Shown here piece after piece: positions 1-13,300 of a stretch of DNA of 64,000 bases. The notes under the pieces are model-generated. The model saw only the letters and a list, made by a program, of their open reading frames with translations. It was not told the DNA's origin and searched no databases. Made by a program: the position numbers and the translations under genes. The DNA comes from Daucus carota subsp. sativus (taxonomy: Eukaryota > Streptophyta > Magnoliopsida > Apiales > Apiaceae): the NCBI RefSeq assembly GCF_001625215.2, contig NC_030384.2, positions 37,048,390 through 37,112,389 of the forward strand. Reading direction: 5' to 3'. Each line of letters begins with the position of its first letter. The first letter of the stretch is position 1.

Positions 1-901
1 TTATATCTTTTGTTATTTTGTATTCTGAAATTGTTAATCGGAGGTTCCTCAAAAATTAGAGTTTGAAGGGCGCTCTCTAACACATATCATCTTTTAATCC
101 TGAATTAATTTGGGAAGTCCATACTAATTATAATGATAATTTAGACTTCTTTGTAGTTCAGAATTATTGAATTGTGGTAATCCAATTTGGTATTCTTTAT
201 TATGATAATCATGAAATTCCATTACTTTAAATTACTAGGAGAGTCATGAAATTAGAGTTATTAGTTGTTGTGGCTAAATATTCTCTACTAGTAAGTGATT
301 TTTTTATCATCTTTGTCCTATTGTGAATTGGTTGAGGTTTCGTGTAAGAGAAAGAATATGCTTCGACAAAAACAGCATGAACCTATACTAAAATGTTTAG
401 AAATTGGTGAGATATTTTCTAAAAAAATGGAAGAATCAAGAAATTTCTTTAACTCGGTCGGAAGATACACGGTATGGTTCATATTATAGAACAATATTTC
501 ATTTTTTTTAACGTGGTCATCAATAATTAAAGTGCTTAGGAACATAATTAAATATTTGAGTCACCCCAATATTTTAATACATGCATCATAGGTGTTTTCT
601 GTTTGTTTGAGGAAACATATCTGCTATCTTTTATTTAGTTTAATTAGTGTAAAAAATTAATTAAAAATTAAGTTATTATTTTAAATTAAATAACCATATC
701 AATTAAATTATTATTATAGTTATATTTAAGCATCATCCATTTAATTTGTATTAAATATTTATATTTCATTATTTTATCATAAATAAAAATATGAGAAATG
801 AACATCATTCCGTAGTTTTCTCTCATACACACCTAACCTCTTAGATATCGAAAATCCATGAACTGACTCGGACATGAGTTTCAAGATTTATTTTTCTCAA
901 C
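1..901. other. A+T-rich intergenic DNA, no gene recognised
   Basis: Long A+T-rich stretches and only short open frames (for example 295-489) with no family resemblance, splice-site pattern or codon bias that I could support. Nothing recognisable is seen here. Confidence 0.5.
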
Positions 902-904
902 TAA

Positions 905-1269
905 GGTACTGTTTGGGGTTGCTGTTGCAGACAGCAACAGCAGCTTTTTGCTGAAAAGCAGGTGAAAAACTGTTTGGTAAATCTAAAAGCAGCTTTCCCG
1001 AACAGCAGCTTTTAGCTGAAAAGCTGCTGTTAGAAAAAGCAGGTCCTCTCATGCTTTTAGAAAAAGCTGTTTTTCAGCTTTTGCAGAATGCTGTTATAGA
1101 TTTCATTATAAAACCTCACCAAAATCATTATTTTTTTATATATTATAACTCAAAATAAGTAAATATCAAAAAATTACCAAACAGTTATCTGATTTCTACA
1201 ACAGCACTTATTTTACCAGCACTTTTTCTGACAGCACAGCAATTTTTAACAGCACCTCCAAACAGACCC
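905..1269. mobile_element. Tourist-like (PIF/Harbinger) MITE
   Basis: The ends form an inverted repeat about 22 bases long. The left end reads GGTACTGTTTGGGGTTGCTG and the reverse complement of the right end reads GGGTCTGTTTGGAGGTGCTG (16 of 20 bases identical). TAA flanks both sides (902-904 and 1270-1272), the usual PIF/Harbinger target duplication. The interior is A+T-rich with repeated AGCAG/CTGCT words and no coding capacity. This is a non-autonomous element. Confidence 0.8.
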
Positions 1270-1272
1270 TAA

Positions 1273-2820
1273 AACACAATCAAGTAAACAACCCAGTAAC
1301 ATCCTCGAAAATAGTTCTTTCATATGGTCCGACCAGTATTAAAAAAACCACCTTCTTGACTTGGCTGGAATATTAGAAAATCACCTAACAGCTATGCGGT
1401 TAATTTTAACTTCTTTGTATATTAACAATAAATTTTCTAGATTATAATTATTATTTCCTTTACAATAATAACATCGTGCTTCTGAGATTTTTAGAGAGAA
1501 CAGAAAAAATAACAACTGAGAAAAGAAAAATAAATTACAAAGAATTTTAATAGATATAAATCTTTCGTGTGTTCCCAATTTCGGAGAGAAGCCAGAACAC
1601 TCGCTTCTTAAAAGATTTAAACTATTGTTCCACAGTTAAACATTTCCGTTTAATCGCTACATAATCCATTTTCTCTTCGTAAAATTCCCTTCACCTATAT
1701 TAAAAATATTGCAGTGTTCCAGGGATAGACAAATCACAATGCAATGTCTCTCAGAGATGCTCGTAGAGTTCTTTTACTTTTGGTTCAATACGGTATGGAT
1801 AGCGATTTACTGTTTTTCTAATTTATCGGTTCGGTTATAAATTCTCATTGATCTTGGGATGAATAATTTAGAAGGAAAAACGAAGTATAAATTTCGTTCC
1901 ATCCTCCGTTTCCTTCTTTATATCATAGACTAGGGATCACAATCTCAATTTGAAGTATAATTAATGTTTCATTTCCTCCTACCTTCAGTTTTTTCTCAAT
2001 TTCATATTCACTTCTTTATATCATAGGCTAGAATCATTACATGGCTTCTAAAATAGAGGAGAGAGGAGAGGGTTTTAAACTTTTTAAGAGCCACCAAAGA
2101 ACCTTTTGGAGCTCAACTTTTAACCATCGTCTCTATATCTTGAGTTAGGAGCCTATTTATTAGTCAGAATGGTTACATGGTGAGAGTGGTTCACATCTCC
2201 TTGAATCCAATGTAATCTATGCTGCTTGGATCTTTCTAATTTTGGAAAGAAAGTTTTGTTGTCAAACTCTTTTCTAACTTCCTTTTATTCTTTTCTTTGT
2301 TCTCTTTCAAAAACCTCTGAAACATATATGAACCGGGGAAATTTTTATAAGCATTAATCTCTTCTCTCCTCTCCCAATTTTAACTCGGATACACAGTGTA
2401 GTAGATGTGGGGTGCAGTTTAGAGAGAAGGCCGGCAAGGCATCGACCGAGGATATATCAAACTTTGATCAATAATTACACATATTATATAATTAAAAAAA
2501 GTTAAATCTGGAGAGGAGAAGCTAGCTTAAGAATTGTGCTTGTTAAACCTGTTAGTGCTTGTTAATGACTCTCTGGTGGGTTGCAAGGCAATGAATAAAC
2601 AACTTTAAACCCCTAGTTAAAACCAATTAATAAACAAACTTCTCTTCTTAATTCCCTTCCTAAACATAACAAAAACACAAAAAAAGAAATATATTAAAAG
2701 AGCCCTACTCTTTAACTAACTAAGAAAAGAAAATGAAAGAAAACCTCACACATTAACCAACTAGCTAAGTAGCTATCTCATGATCTTTTTTTCCTGGTAA
2801 TCTAATCTCTTCTTCCCTGC
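1273..2820. other. Intergenic DNA downstream of the glutaredoxin gene
   Basis: No gene is supported. Two near-copies of a short phrase (CTTCTTTATATCATAG, near 1914 and 2012) suggest decayed repeat material. The stretch from about 2500 rightward probably includes the 3' untranslated region of the minus-strand glutaredoxin gene. Confidence 0.4.
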
Positions 2821-2876
2821 TCTAAAACTTTATCAAGAAAGAGGACTTGTGACTACTAAACCACGAGAATGCATGC

Positions 2877-3242
2877 TCAAAGCCACAAAGCCCCAGCTTG
2901 TTTAAGAAGCGGCACAAGATTGCCACTGATATGACTGGCCATGACTCTGTCCATGGCCCCCACCAGCTTCCCACCCACAAACACCACCGGCACGGTGGCG
3001 GAGCGTCCGCCAAGTAGGGTGGTCAAGGCCATCTCCATGTCCTTGCCTCTGGGGTCCTCGTCCAGCTCGTAGACTGTAGGGTTGACCCCCATGCCGCAGA
3101 AGAGCCTCTTGATGGCGTGGCACATGCAGCAGCTGCTCACGCTGAATATCACCACGGCGTTCTCCGAAGCCAGCCTCTCGATACGCTCCAGGGACTCGTA
3201 TGTTCCCACATACGAACTCCATGATTCTCTCTGATATTGCAT
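2877..3242 (-). CDS. CC-type (ROXY-class) glutaredoxin
   Basis: This intronless 121-residue protein is a land-plant-specific CC-type glutaredoxin. The active site CCMC lies at residues 38-41 inside the family block [20 protein letters not shown] glutathione-binding TVPVVF segment and the [16 protein letters not shown] block follow. The C-terminus ends in GALWL; in this family an ALWL end is needed to bind TGA-type bZIP factors. Of the family members I know, the sequence most resembles Arabidopsis ROXY1/ROXY2, which act in petal and anther development, although its N-terminus is shorter than ROXY1. The start is the first in-frame ATG, about 100 bases below a TATA box. Assignment to class is firm; the exact ROXY orthologue is not settled. 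Confidence 0.95.
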   Translation of the reverse strand: MQYQRESWSSYVGTYESLERIERLASENAVVIFSVSSCCMCHAIKRLFCGMGVNPTVYELDEDPRGKDMEMALTTLLGGRSATVPVVFVGGKLVGAMDRVMASHISGNLVPLLKQAGALWL

Positions 3243-3341
3243 CTTTAACGAGATTTTTAACGAGAAATATGTTATGTTGTGTTAAAAATATGTTATGTTG
3301 TGTGAATTGTATGTGAGTGAAGATGGAGAGGAGGCAGGGGG

Positions 3342-3349
3342 TATTTATA
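3342..3349 (-). promoter_or_regulatory. TATA box of the glutaredoxin gene
   Basis: The minus strand reads TATAAATA here, 100 bases upstream of the glutaredoxin ATG. This is a normal plant core-promoter spacing, leaving a leader of roughly 70 bases. Confidence 0.7.
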
Positions 3350-3359
3350 GATGGACCGA

Positions 3360-4474
3360 TCTAAGGGGTGGACAACGACAGTGGAGATATTGTTGTTAGA
3401 ATAATGCCGCTGTTTTTTCTCACTTCAAGTGTATTCTTTTTTGTGATAACAAAGCTTGTCTGCAATTATTACATGTGATGTCCGATTGCTGGTTTGGTTG
3501 AGTTTAAAACTGTCGAGAGACAACCTGGCACACGGAAAAAATGATAAGATAGAGAGTTTAAAATGATTATTCGGATAATTTTGATTTACTAATGTTTTAT
3601 TAGTTATTAAAAATATGATATAAAAATAGAAGTGATTCATGAATAACTTATGAATAATTTATGACTTATGTGTAACGTTTATCAAAAAAAAATTATGATA
3701 TTAAGTCACTGAAAAAAAATCTCAAACTAACTTTCAGCTTTAATTAAGTTTCTAGTTTATTTCTGAGTTCAAGTCAATTTCCACCTTATTACACAAAAAA
3801 AACATTTTTCAGGTTAAAACTAGAAACAATTCTAATCCCCGACTTGGAGTACAGGCAAACAGGCTCATTATGTGCTAATGCACTGTGGTTTTTAACTGGG
3901 AGTATAGTACGCCTCTGGTTACCTTTTGTTTCAGTGTTCTGGGTTGAATACCCCGTAAAAACTTACAGGAGTTGTAGTGAAAAAGGTAGTGGTAAAAAAG
4001 AGTGACCGGCGCATGCAAGTGTAAAGGAGAACGACAGAGAGATCTTGTCATGTGATATTGTGATTGCTTTACATGCATGATCCTAGTCGTCAGACGTACT
4101 ACCTTGAAATACTGAAGCATGATCATTTCATATTAAGTGTTTCAGCTTTGACCTGCTTTTGTGATATCATTTCTATTATGCACCTCCAATGCTGATCCTC
4201 ACCCATATACCTACACGTACAAAATATACCTACACGTACAAAAATTTAGAATAATTTTTAAAATATGTATTTATTTTAAAGTTTTAGAATAAGTTACATC
4301 GTTTATGTAAAAAAAATCAGATTCTAAATCTAAATATATATTTTAAATATTATTATAATTTTTTTACATCTGTGTTCGAAAATAATTTCAAAATATAATA
4401 CATAAACTTGAAAGGATCACGGGTAAAGTAGCTGTTATGAACTAATATACACATTGTCACCTCTCAAACAGCTG
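3360..4474. other. Intergenic DNA, glutaredoxin upstream region
   Basis: No gene is supported. A 17-base phrase (ATACCTACACGTACAAA) occurs twice in tandem near 4206-4241. The rest is A+T-rich and unremarkable. Confidence 0.4.
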
Positions 4475-4477
4475 TTA

Positions 4478-5241
4478 AGGCAAACCCAACCTTGGTCTAA
4501 AGGTTCAAATTTGGACTGGTTCCAGTCTAAATCCTCCCAACAGTGGCCTAAATCTTGTTTCAAATTTAGGCCGGTGAACAATACTGGCCTAAATTTAGGC
4601 CGGCACTGCTTACCGGCCTAAATCTTTTTAGCAATATAATAATAACTTTTAATCTTTTGTATATTTAGTTAATTAAATGATTTTATGTTAATATAATTAT
4701 TAAATATTTATAAGTTATATTTAATATATTTTACTTAAATAATTATATATATATATATATATTAAATATGAAATATAATAAAATTAAATACTCTCAAAAT
4801 AATTCAAATTAACAACACATTAAAATGCTCGATTTCAACGATTTCTTGGACGACATCGAAAATTTAAAAATAAAAAAGCTCATATTGTATTTTGAGATGC
4901 ATTAATTGAGCTTTTTTGGGAACAATATATTAGTTCGGAGTAGTATTGAATCTTTGTAAATTTTATTTTAGTTAATTAAATAAAATGTTAAATTTTCTTT
5001 TTTTCTTTTGTTTAAATGTAATGTTTTTCTAATTTAATGAATTTATTGAGTTTAATATTTATATGAAATCTTATATTATTGTTAAAAGATTAGAATATAA
5101 TATAAAAATTGTAGAAGCATAAAATATTGATATATGAATTTGGACCAAAATTTAGGCTAAACGGTTGGAATGGAAAGATGGTTCGGTCTAAATTTGGACC
5201 AAAATTTAGGCCAAAAACTAGTTCCACGGTTGGAGATGGCC
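4478..5241. mobile_element. Tourist-like (PIF/Harbinger) MITE
   Basis: The left end AGGCAAACCCAACC pairs with the right end GGTTGGAGATGGCC as an imperfect inverted repeat, and TTA flanks both sides (4475-4477 and 5242-5244). Near both ends are several copies of a TTTAGGCC/GGCCTAAA word, so the subterminal regions are also inverted. The centre is extremely A+T-rich and includes an (AT)n run near 4744-4762. No coding capacity is seen. Confidence 0.7.
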
Positions 5242-5515
5242 TTAGGAACTAATATATACAAAGTTAAAGTTAACGGCAGTTTTTAACGAATGTGTAGGTC
5301 AGGGTTATAAACTGAAAGTTAATTGAAACTTAAAGTTACAAACTATCACGTTTTAAAGTGTGAAGTCTGATTCGCTAAGTAAAGTCTTAGGTTACAAAAT
5401 GCAATATACTCCATTTAGATGATATAAGACGTCCGAAATATTTTGATTTTAACTCGTCATAGGTAAAAATATTGACCGGATGTAAGTGTTAATCCGTATG
5501 CAAACATAAAATATA

Positions 5516-6398
5516 CTCCCTCCGTCCCGGTGAGTAGTATACATATGGGGAGTGGCACGGAGGTTAAGAAAAAGTGTAATTTAGTGATGAAAAGTAAGAA
5601 AAATAGGTGAAGTGGTGGACCGATTAATATTTAATGTATAAAATAAGTGTAGTGTGAGTAAAGTGGTGGGACCTACTAATATTTAAGGTATAAAGTGGGT
5701 GTAGTGGAAGAATGTAGTGGGTGTAGTTAAGTTTTTATATTATAAAAATTTACTATTTTAAATATGTATACAATTGATGGGACGTCCCAAAAGGGAAACT
5801 GTATACAATAGGATGGGCAGGGCCGGTTTTTGAGGCGTGCAAGGTGGGCGATGGCACAGGGCCCCAAAACTATAGGGGCCTCAAAATTTAGAAATCAATG
5901 TTTTATTTAATAAAATTAAATTTCGAAAATGAAATTGAAAATTAAAAATTATATATTTATTTTAATTCTGTTTATTTATAGATAAATAATTACATAATCT
6001 AATAGATTAGTTTATTATGTCTATTTGCATTTTAAATCTTTTATGTTGTATCTTTACTTTTTATATAATAATTTCTCTTTTATTAAATGTTTTCATAATG
6101 TTTTTTACATATGATATTTTTTCATATGTACTATAAATTTCATTCTTTTCAATGACATATAGATATATCTCATATAAATTTATATTAATTTTGTTTAAAA
6201 TATTAAAATTACTATTATTTAATAACATTATTTATCTTATTTTAAGTGACATGTTTTAATTTTATAAAAAAATAATATTTTTATTATTTATTTATTTTTA
6301 TAATATACATATATTTTTTTTTATTTGAGGCCTAATTCATATTATAGCACAGGGCCCCAAAATTCTCCCAGACGACCCTGAGGATGGGACAGAGGTAG
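5516..6398. mobile_element. Stowaway MITE interrupted by a hAT MITE
   Basis: The outer element starts with the classic Stowaway end CTCCCTCCGTCCC and ends with GGGACAGAGGTAG, its inverted partner. TA flanks both ends (5514-5515 and 6399-6400). The subterminal GTATAC words also pair. The right arm is split by the hAT insertion at 5818-6380, ten bases before the right end. Without that insert and its target duplication the element would be about 312 bp. Confidence 0.85.
5818..6380. mobile_element. hAT-type MITE nested in a Stowaway
   Basis: The element begins CAGGGCCGG and ends CGACCCTG, a short hAT-style inverted repeat. It is flanked by an exact 8-base duplication AGGATGGG (5810-5817 and 6381-6388). 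Near both ends lies the phrase GCACAGGGCCCCAAAA in the same orientation. The interior is A+T-rich with no transposase. It inserted after the surrounding Stowaway was in place. Confidence 0.85.
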
Positions 6399-6400
6399 TA

Positions 6401-7644
6401 TGCAACAAGGTGGTGGTAAATGTACAAGGAAGGCAGGCTTTATCAGAAATTGAGGATGGGAAGTGATGTCTGGGACGGCTGTTTCGGTCCTTGTTGTCGG
6501 GCCTGGTTTGTACTTTACATTTATTCATGCCGAATAACATTTCAACTGCTTTCTTCTTCTTCTTCTCGATCTCTGTTTTTTACTGGTTTCTTTTTCTCAT
6601 ATTGCATCTTCACTTTTCAGTTTTCAGTTAGCCCATTCCAACGGTGATGTAAACTGTAAAGAAAGAGGGACCATAACATCACGCTAGCTAGCTCCAAGTT
6701 ATAAATAAATACTAATATATACGCGCAGGAGAGACACAAAGTACATTGCAGTAGGTAAGTGTATATGGGAGTCGGCCTTTACGAAAATTCAGAGTTGAAT
6801 CTCATCAAATAAATTCTAAAAAGAAGAAAAAGTTATTACTGCTAAAATTGTATATTAATATTATTAATTTAAGTATAATGCCACTAAAGCAAGCACCATG
6901 CCTTGACTGATGAGTGTGCGTTATGTCAGTTGGTCGCTCCGTTGCTTTATTCCCTGCCTTCTGCCTACCACGTTATTCGGGAAGCTTTCAATCTTCAAAC
7001 CTATACATTTTGTATTTTTGCATGTTTCCATCAGAAAAGTCAAACATCAGGCATAGTATATTCCTTGCATTCTAAAATAATAATTATAATAATTTTTCAT
7101 ATAATTTAAGATATAAAACATATATTATATTGTTATATATTATTTTTCAAACTTCTTTCTGAATAAAATTTGAACATCTAAATTTTTATTCATAAAAAAA
7201 AATCTGAAAAATAATGTACTGAAAAACATTTTTTCATCAAATTACGTGAAAAAAGTCAAAAAGATTATTATGTTAGAATGGAAGTAGTAGTTTATATGTA
7301 CCAGTCACTTTCAACGATTCACTCCATGCTAATTGTAAACGAATAAAATCATTCAAAATATCGATATCATGGAATCTCAAGATTTTTAAAATATTAATAT
7401 ATAAAATAAAATATGGACATTATATATTGATTAGGGTTTCGATTATACTTAGATACTTGAAAATCTTAGAACGGATCCGTGCACAATTGATAGAACTACT
7501 GCAATTTCATTTACGGGGTGACGACAGAGATCATAATATACAAGACTAATCATTAATGTGTCTTAACACTCCTAACAGAAGATAAATATGTATTTCGTTC
7601 AACTGTGACCCTCATTTATTATAGTTTATTATTGTTAAGATTAA
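6401..7644. other. Intergenic DNA, no gene recognised
   Basis: A short (TTC)n run lies near 6551-6565. Open frames here are short and unrelated to known families. Nothing else recognisable. Confidence 0.4.
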
Positions 7645-7646
7645 TA

Positions 7647-8216
7647 CTCCCTCCGTCCCACAATACATGTCTCTTTTGAAAAAATTACTCCCTCCGTCCC
7701 TATTTATCTGTCCACTTTGGAAGTAAAAATTTGTCCCTATTTATCTGTCCATTTATACTTTCAAAACTAATTTAATGATAGTTTTTCAAATATATCTCCA
7801 TAATTTCCATTTTCAAGGCTTGACTTATTTAAAACTTGGTTGAATTCATGTTTTCGAGACATAAAGTAGAGGTATTCCACCATTTTCAAGATATTAATTA
7901 GAGGTATTTAATGAAAAAGTTCATACAATCAAGGAATACCTTGGTATGTGTTTTTTTCTCCAAAATGGACAGATAAAAAGGGACGGAGGGAGTACGTATA
8001 TTAAGAAAGCATTGATTAGATAAAATTTTCTCACCTCTACCCCTAATAAATGCATGAATGTAGACTCTTATTCAACCTCCATTAATTGTTATACAACTTT
8101 CAAGAAGGGTAATTTTGAAATATTTACAATATATTTGCATTGGAAACTAAAAGTAGACATGTATTGTGGGACAAAATTTTTTTCCAAAAGAGACATGTAT
8201 TGTGGGACGGAGGGAG
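7647..8216. mobile_element. Stowaway MITE (outer), interrupted by a second Stowaway
   Basis: The outer element begins CTCCCTCCGTCCCACAATAC and ends with the exact inverted partner (GTATTGTGGGACGGAGGGAG), flanked by TA at 7645-7646 and 8217-8218. The inverted arms extend over about 35 bases (ACATGTCTCTTTTG with its complement). A second Stowaway sits inside at 7688-7992. Before that insertion it would have been about 263 bp. Confidence 0.9.
7688..7992. mobile_element. Stowaway MITE nested in a Stowaway
   Basis: This 305-bp element begins CTCCCTCCGTCCCTATTTAT and ends with its inverted partner, flanked by TA at 7686-7687 and 7993-7994. The subterminal CTGTCCA/TGGACAG words pair as well. It differs internally from the element that hosts it, so these are two Stowaway families and not a simple duplication. 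Confidence 0.9.
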
Positions 8217-8218
8217 TA

Positions 8219-10381
8219 ATAAGCTTAGTAAGTGATAAGGATAGACATACTCCAGTTTAGGAGTTTATTTACATGTTATATACTTATATGTGTAAATATC
8301 CATGAAATCATTCAGCTGAATACACATGCACGCCTTATTTTGCATTCTGAAACTCAGTTAGTAATAAACGTATCTCAAAATTTTATTAACATTTTCATTG
8401 TTGGAATTAAACTTTGTAGTTCAAATGGTGATTTGATTTTATATAGTTTGTCCAAAATTCAACTCAATTTATGTTCAGAGCATGCTCGAGTCGATCAGAT
8501 GGAATGTCTTTGAAAACAACTCATCAATTTAAAGACTCAAATAAATATATGCTCCACATAAGAAAATTTAAAGTCCAGTACTAGTATCTAGTAAAATAAT
8601 GTAATTCGTTGATACGATTGAACGAATCGAAGGAAGATAGTTTGACGAGATTAAGCGGACTGAAGAAAAGATTATAGTATGAAATGCGGCATATATTGTT
8701 TTCATAAATCGGCATTGAAAAACGAGTGTGAGGAGCGAGCAGGCAGGCAGGAAACAAGAAGACGGCTAAATCACAGCTTTTGCTTCTCTCACCAAAACAA
8801 CAAAAGCTGACGACGTTGGCGCGCCTATCTCCACCGGTTGACCACCTTTTCTCTTTTTACCTCTCCACACTTTGTCGCTCCCCCCGATTTCATTATTCGC
8901 CACCTTCAGTAACTTTTTTCTACCCATAACTACATTTAGTATTATTCTACACTACGCTCAGCTTTTTCACAACAAAGTCGGTACTATCCCAACTTCCTCG
9001 CTTTATATGTATGGAATTTTTATAAAATTTAGTTAGGTAAGTTAGGGTGGGTTCATTTACATTAATAATAAATTATTTATTAAAATCAATAATTTATCTG
9101 ATATGTTATTTTGAAAAAATATTTGAGAACATAATTTGAAATACGTAACATTACTCAATAAAATTTAAAATACAATTCATATATAATATCATGTGCCGCG
9201 TTGCCTCTTATATGATATCACTAACTTCCTACGTGACAATCGTCTCAGTCTCTCAGACCTATATCCAGCTCACTTAATCCGCGTCGCGGTCGTTAGAGTA
9301 TTACCAAGACTCCGTGATGAAGCTAAAGAACCAAAACTTAGTCTCTCTCCATGTCCATCTATAACTATCTCGAGGTTTTCCATTATAAGAAAATTTAATG
9401 ATGATTTGACAATTATATTTAAATTAGAACAGAAATAGGAAATAAAAAAAATAATTATGTATTTTATAATGATTATTATTAGAATACATAATTATTATCT
9501 ATTTACAAAACCTCCTTTTATTAGGGTTTGAATATAAAATGAATAAAAGTCATTTTTTATTTACAAAAATACTTTTATTTGATTGAGAATTTGGAAAATA
9601 TAAATTATATATATATTTAAACATTGTATATAAATATCTTGTATCATTATATATTAATTATTTACCAAAAATAAGATTCATATTTATTCTGTGATATTTA
9701 AACTGCTCATTCTAATTGCAAATATTACTTCTATTGACTTTTATAAAACATCCTTGTATTTTGTTCGAAATATAAAAAGTATAAGAATATGAGACATTTT
9801 ATTTACAAACCCACTTCTACTTGATATTTAAAATCGATAGTATAAAATTTGTTTTCCTATCATTCTGAAATTTTTTTGTCTTTCTTTTTAGTTAAATTGA
9901 TCAAATTAAATAAATATCACATATGAAATATAAGATGTAATAAAATTTATACCATCAAAAAAGTATAAGAATCTACTTTAATATGTAATTTCAAATTTTA
10001 TAAATTACAAAAAGAAAAATGAACGATAGTCAAACTTTGGTCAATTGACCATAAAAAAATCAAGACAAAAAAATATGAGATTGAGGGAGGAAAAGAATGA
10101 ATGAAGTACTTGCTTTCCATGACCTGTGATTATCGTTGGAAAGAACATTACAAAATTAAGATCTAGAGTTGAACTTTCTACCTGTTACAAGCTTATTAAG
10201 AGAGTATACAAATAAAAAATCACTTCTTTCAAGTTTTAAATAAACAAATTACAATTTCTATTTATCTGCGGTCTACAACGAAAAGCTAAATATGTGAAAA
10301 CTCTATAGTCTAACGTACAACGGTTAGAAGGTTTACGTTTATCCCTGCATGCTTTCCATTACCCAGCATTTAGAACCCACA
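8219..10381. other. Intergenic DNA with a locally G+C-richer patch
   Basis: No gene is supported. Between about 8720 and 8960 the sequence becomes richer in G+C, with GGCGCGCC at about 8818-8825 and a pyrimidine-rich run, like a plant leader or promoter, but no credible coding exon follows on either strand. The part nearest 10381 probably contains the 3' untranslated region of the minus-strand gene that ends there. Confidence 0.35.
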
Positions 10382-13300
10382 CTACTGCCTAGAGATTGGA
10401 GCCATTGACAATGATGATTGCTGGCCATAATAACCAGCTTCAGTCTGATAACTGTGATAAGGGTCAACTGAAGGGGCTGGAAATGGAGGAATCACATTAA
10501 ATTGAACCCCCGTAGCAGGAAAAGGGAAGGGTGGTGGCTGCTGTTGGGGTGCTCCGTAACCATAGGGTAAACTAGGTATAGACCCTGAATTCTGCATGAA
10601 TGTCGGCGCAGGATATGACTGCATGGGTGGTGGAAGCGGTGGCATAGGTGGAGGAGATGATGGCAGAGGTGGTTTCTCCTCTAAATTTGAGGACTCTTTG
10701 GGGGCAGTTAGATTATTGTGTTGCATTGCATTCTGATGCAGAAAAAGTGGTTGAGGATTTTGGGATGGAATGTAAGCGGCGTGGTTTTCAATCTTGGCTC
10801 GCTTTTCAGGGGGGCAATCATCTGAAGACTCATTCATTGCATTATTGATGACACTCTCTGACGCCAAAGAAGACAACACATAGCTCAGCATTTGAGCTGA
10901 GGATGTGGATGCTGTAAGCTTTGCTGCCACAGCGGCTGCAGCAGATTTAGGATCTTCAAAATGATCAGGTTTTTCAGCAGAAGTCATCTGTCGTGTGTAC
11001 ATCACCGGAGCTGTTTGCTCTTCCTTTCCAGTCAAGTAGCTCTGTTTCTCTTTCGAGGTTTGTGTTTCCTTATTCTGATCAGCTAGGGACTGCTCAGCAT
11101 TTCCATTTACAAATTGTCCACAAAGACTACCAGCAAGGGCTGAGAGAGATTGTGCTGCCTACATACATATCATGAAATTAGGCAACACTGTCATAACAGA
11201 TTCATTTCATCTTTAACAAAATATCAATGATGTTGCACATTTCTGTCGATGAAAAAAGACAGAACCAATATCACCACTTCATTAGCCATGATCACGTAAC
11301 AGTTTAACCAGCCTACCATCGTACTAAACACCATCAGTTTCGAAATCAAGAATACGGAACACTATTATGTTTCAGACAAGAAACAAAAGAATACATCCAT
11401 TCGCAATTTAGTTTCCTCGTCAAGGTGATCCTGTTTCACAATCTTTTTACCAAGGCAATAACTACATTCCTTGTTACAAAAGTAGAGCATGAGTGCATAA
11501 CTGCCCCAAAAAAAATTCCGCATGATTTTAGAAAATGTCAATAAACACATACCCTGTATCCTTCCATCCCACTTGGAGTTTCACTTTATATTTAAATGAC
11601 ATTAGAAGCCTCACAGTGCTAGAAGTTCATAAGTAAATACACTACTGACCATTTGGGTCCATTTCTGTATATGGAAGAAGCTATGAACAATCACAATAAT
11701 AATTAATAATCACTCAAGCTGTCCCCCACAGAAAATGACTGATTTGACGCATTAAAATCAAATCTGATCTTTTTAATATTCTTTTGCATTTTAATGACTT
11801 GAAAACCTGGAGATTGTAGTTTAAATGCACTTTTTAACCGCTATAAATTTGTTAGTTAGGATCTCATCAAACTAACATAGTATTTTTCTAAAAACAATTG
11901 GCAGTTTGACTCCACACTTTTTGCTATATGATCTACAAAAGTGTACATAGATAGTGTGCAGCTTTGTCAGAAATATATGACTGTCAGAAGTAGTAGCATT
12001 GTAAAAACTGAAAAATAGGACTTCCTTGTGCAGAGGGAAAAGCACTATATACATTACCTGAAGCTGATTGCGAATTTGACCTAGCTTGATTTCCTGGTTA
12101 TTTGTGGGGAGAAAAAATAATAAGAAAATGAAAGGACTATTTTAGGACAACAGGAAGCACAGAAGAAGTTTAAGACACATATTTATTTAGTAAAGTACAA
12201 CAGCAGCTTGCTAACCAACCTGTTCCTCAAGAGCCTGTCTGAGATGAGAGACGAGATTTTCTCTAGAAGATTGCATAGTCATTAACTGTCCAATGCAATT
12301 AGTTAATATAGTGTGTTGCTCCTTAATCTCCTCTACTATGCCCGATCCATTGAATTGCGCTGTTCAAAAGCAGAGAAAGGCATATATTCGTTGTAATATG
12401 CTATAGTGCCACAAATACGTAAATATCAGGGAAAACCATATAAAGAATAGAGTCAAATATACAATCGAAGAGACTAGTGAAGCACAAATTCAGTTAACAG
12501 ATCAAGTAACAATAGTTTGTCAAATACAATTATGTATGCAGCAATAACTAATTCTGCACATGTTGTTTCTCAAAATATGTTTTAAACATTCAGAAATTAT
12601 TATTCAGATTTGTGAAATATCTCTCAGTATTAATATTAATAATTCAGATATCTATCTATCTGATTACAAATTTTATTCATTATAATTCAGATTAGCCAAA
12701 ATCCAAATAGTCCCCAAAGACAGTTTGAAAAAGAACTATCATCTTAATTTATAATGCTTCAGACAACATAATGTATTCTTAAATTAAATTGATAGATCAC
12801 ATATGCATAATGTATCATTACATCCCTGTTCGTAATTGCATGCAAACTGCAAAGGAGTTGCACAACATGAGATTACATAGATCAACGTTGCTATGAGTTT
12901 TAAAGTGTGCATAAAATTCATAATTCAGCTACACATAATATGACGGATGACTAATTATAGCAGAAGAGCAGAGATGTCAACAAAAAAACTGCATTAGAAA
13001 TAAAAAATGCCACATGGATATAAGATAAAACTTGTACGATATATAATAATGATTTAGATGTGCCATAAGTGATAGGGAACGGAACTGAAGAATTTATGTG
13101 TGTGTGTGTGTGTTATTAATTAGTTGATACATATTTAGTGTAAAGACTAAAGATGGAAGTATATTTATCTATATATTCTATATGTGGGGCTAGAGTTAGT
13201 AAATATGTAGTAGGTTACTTATAGTAAGCTCAAATTATCAACGGGGCCATTAGGTTTTATTCTTGGAGTTTTCTATTTATATATCAGTAATGTAATCCTG

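Noticed and set aside
2902..3222. Long minus-strand frame overlapping the glutaredoxin
   Set aside because: It is a shadow of the real glutaredoxin frame with no family likeness.
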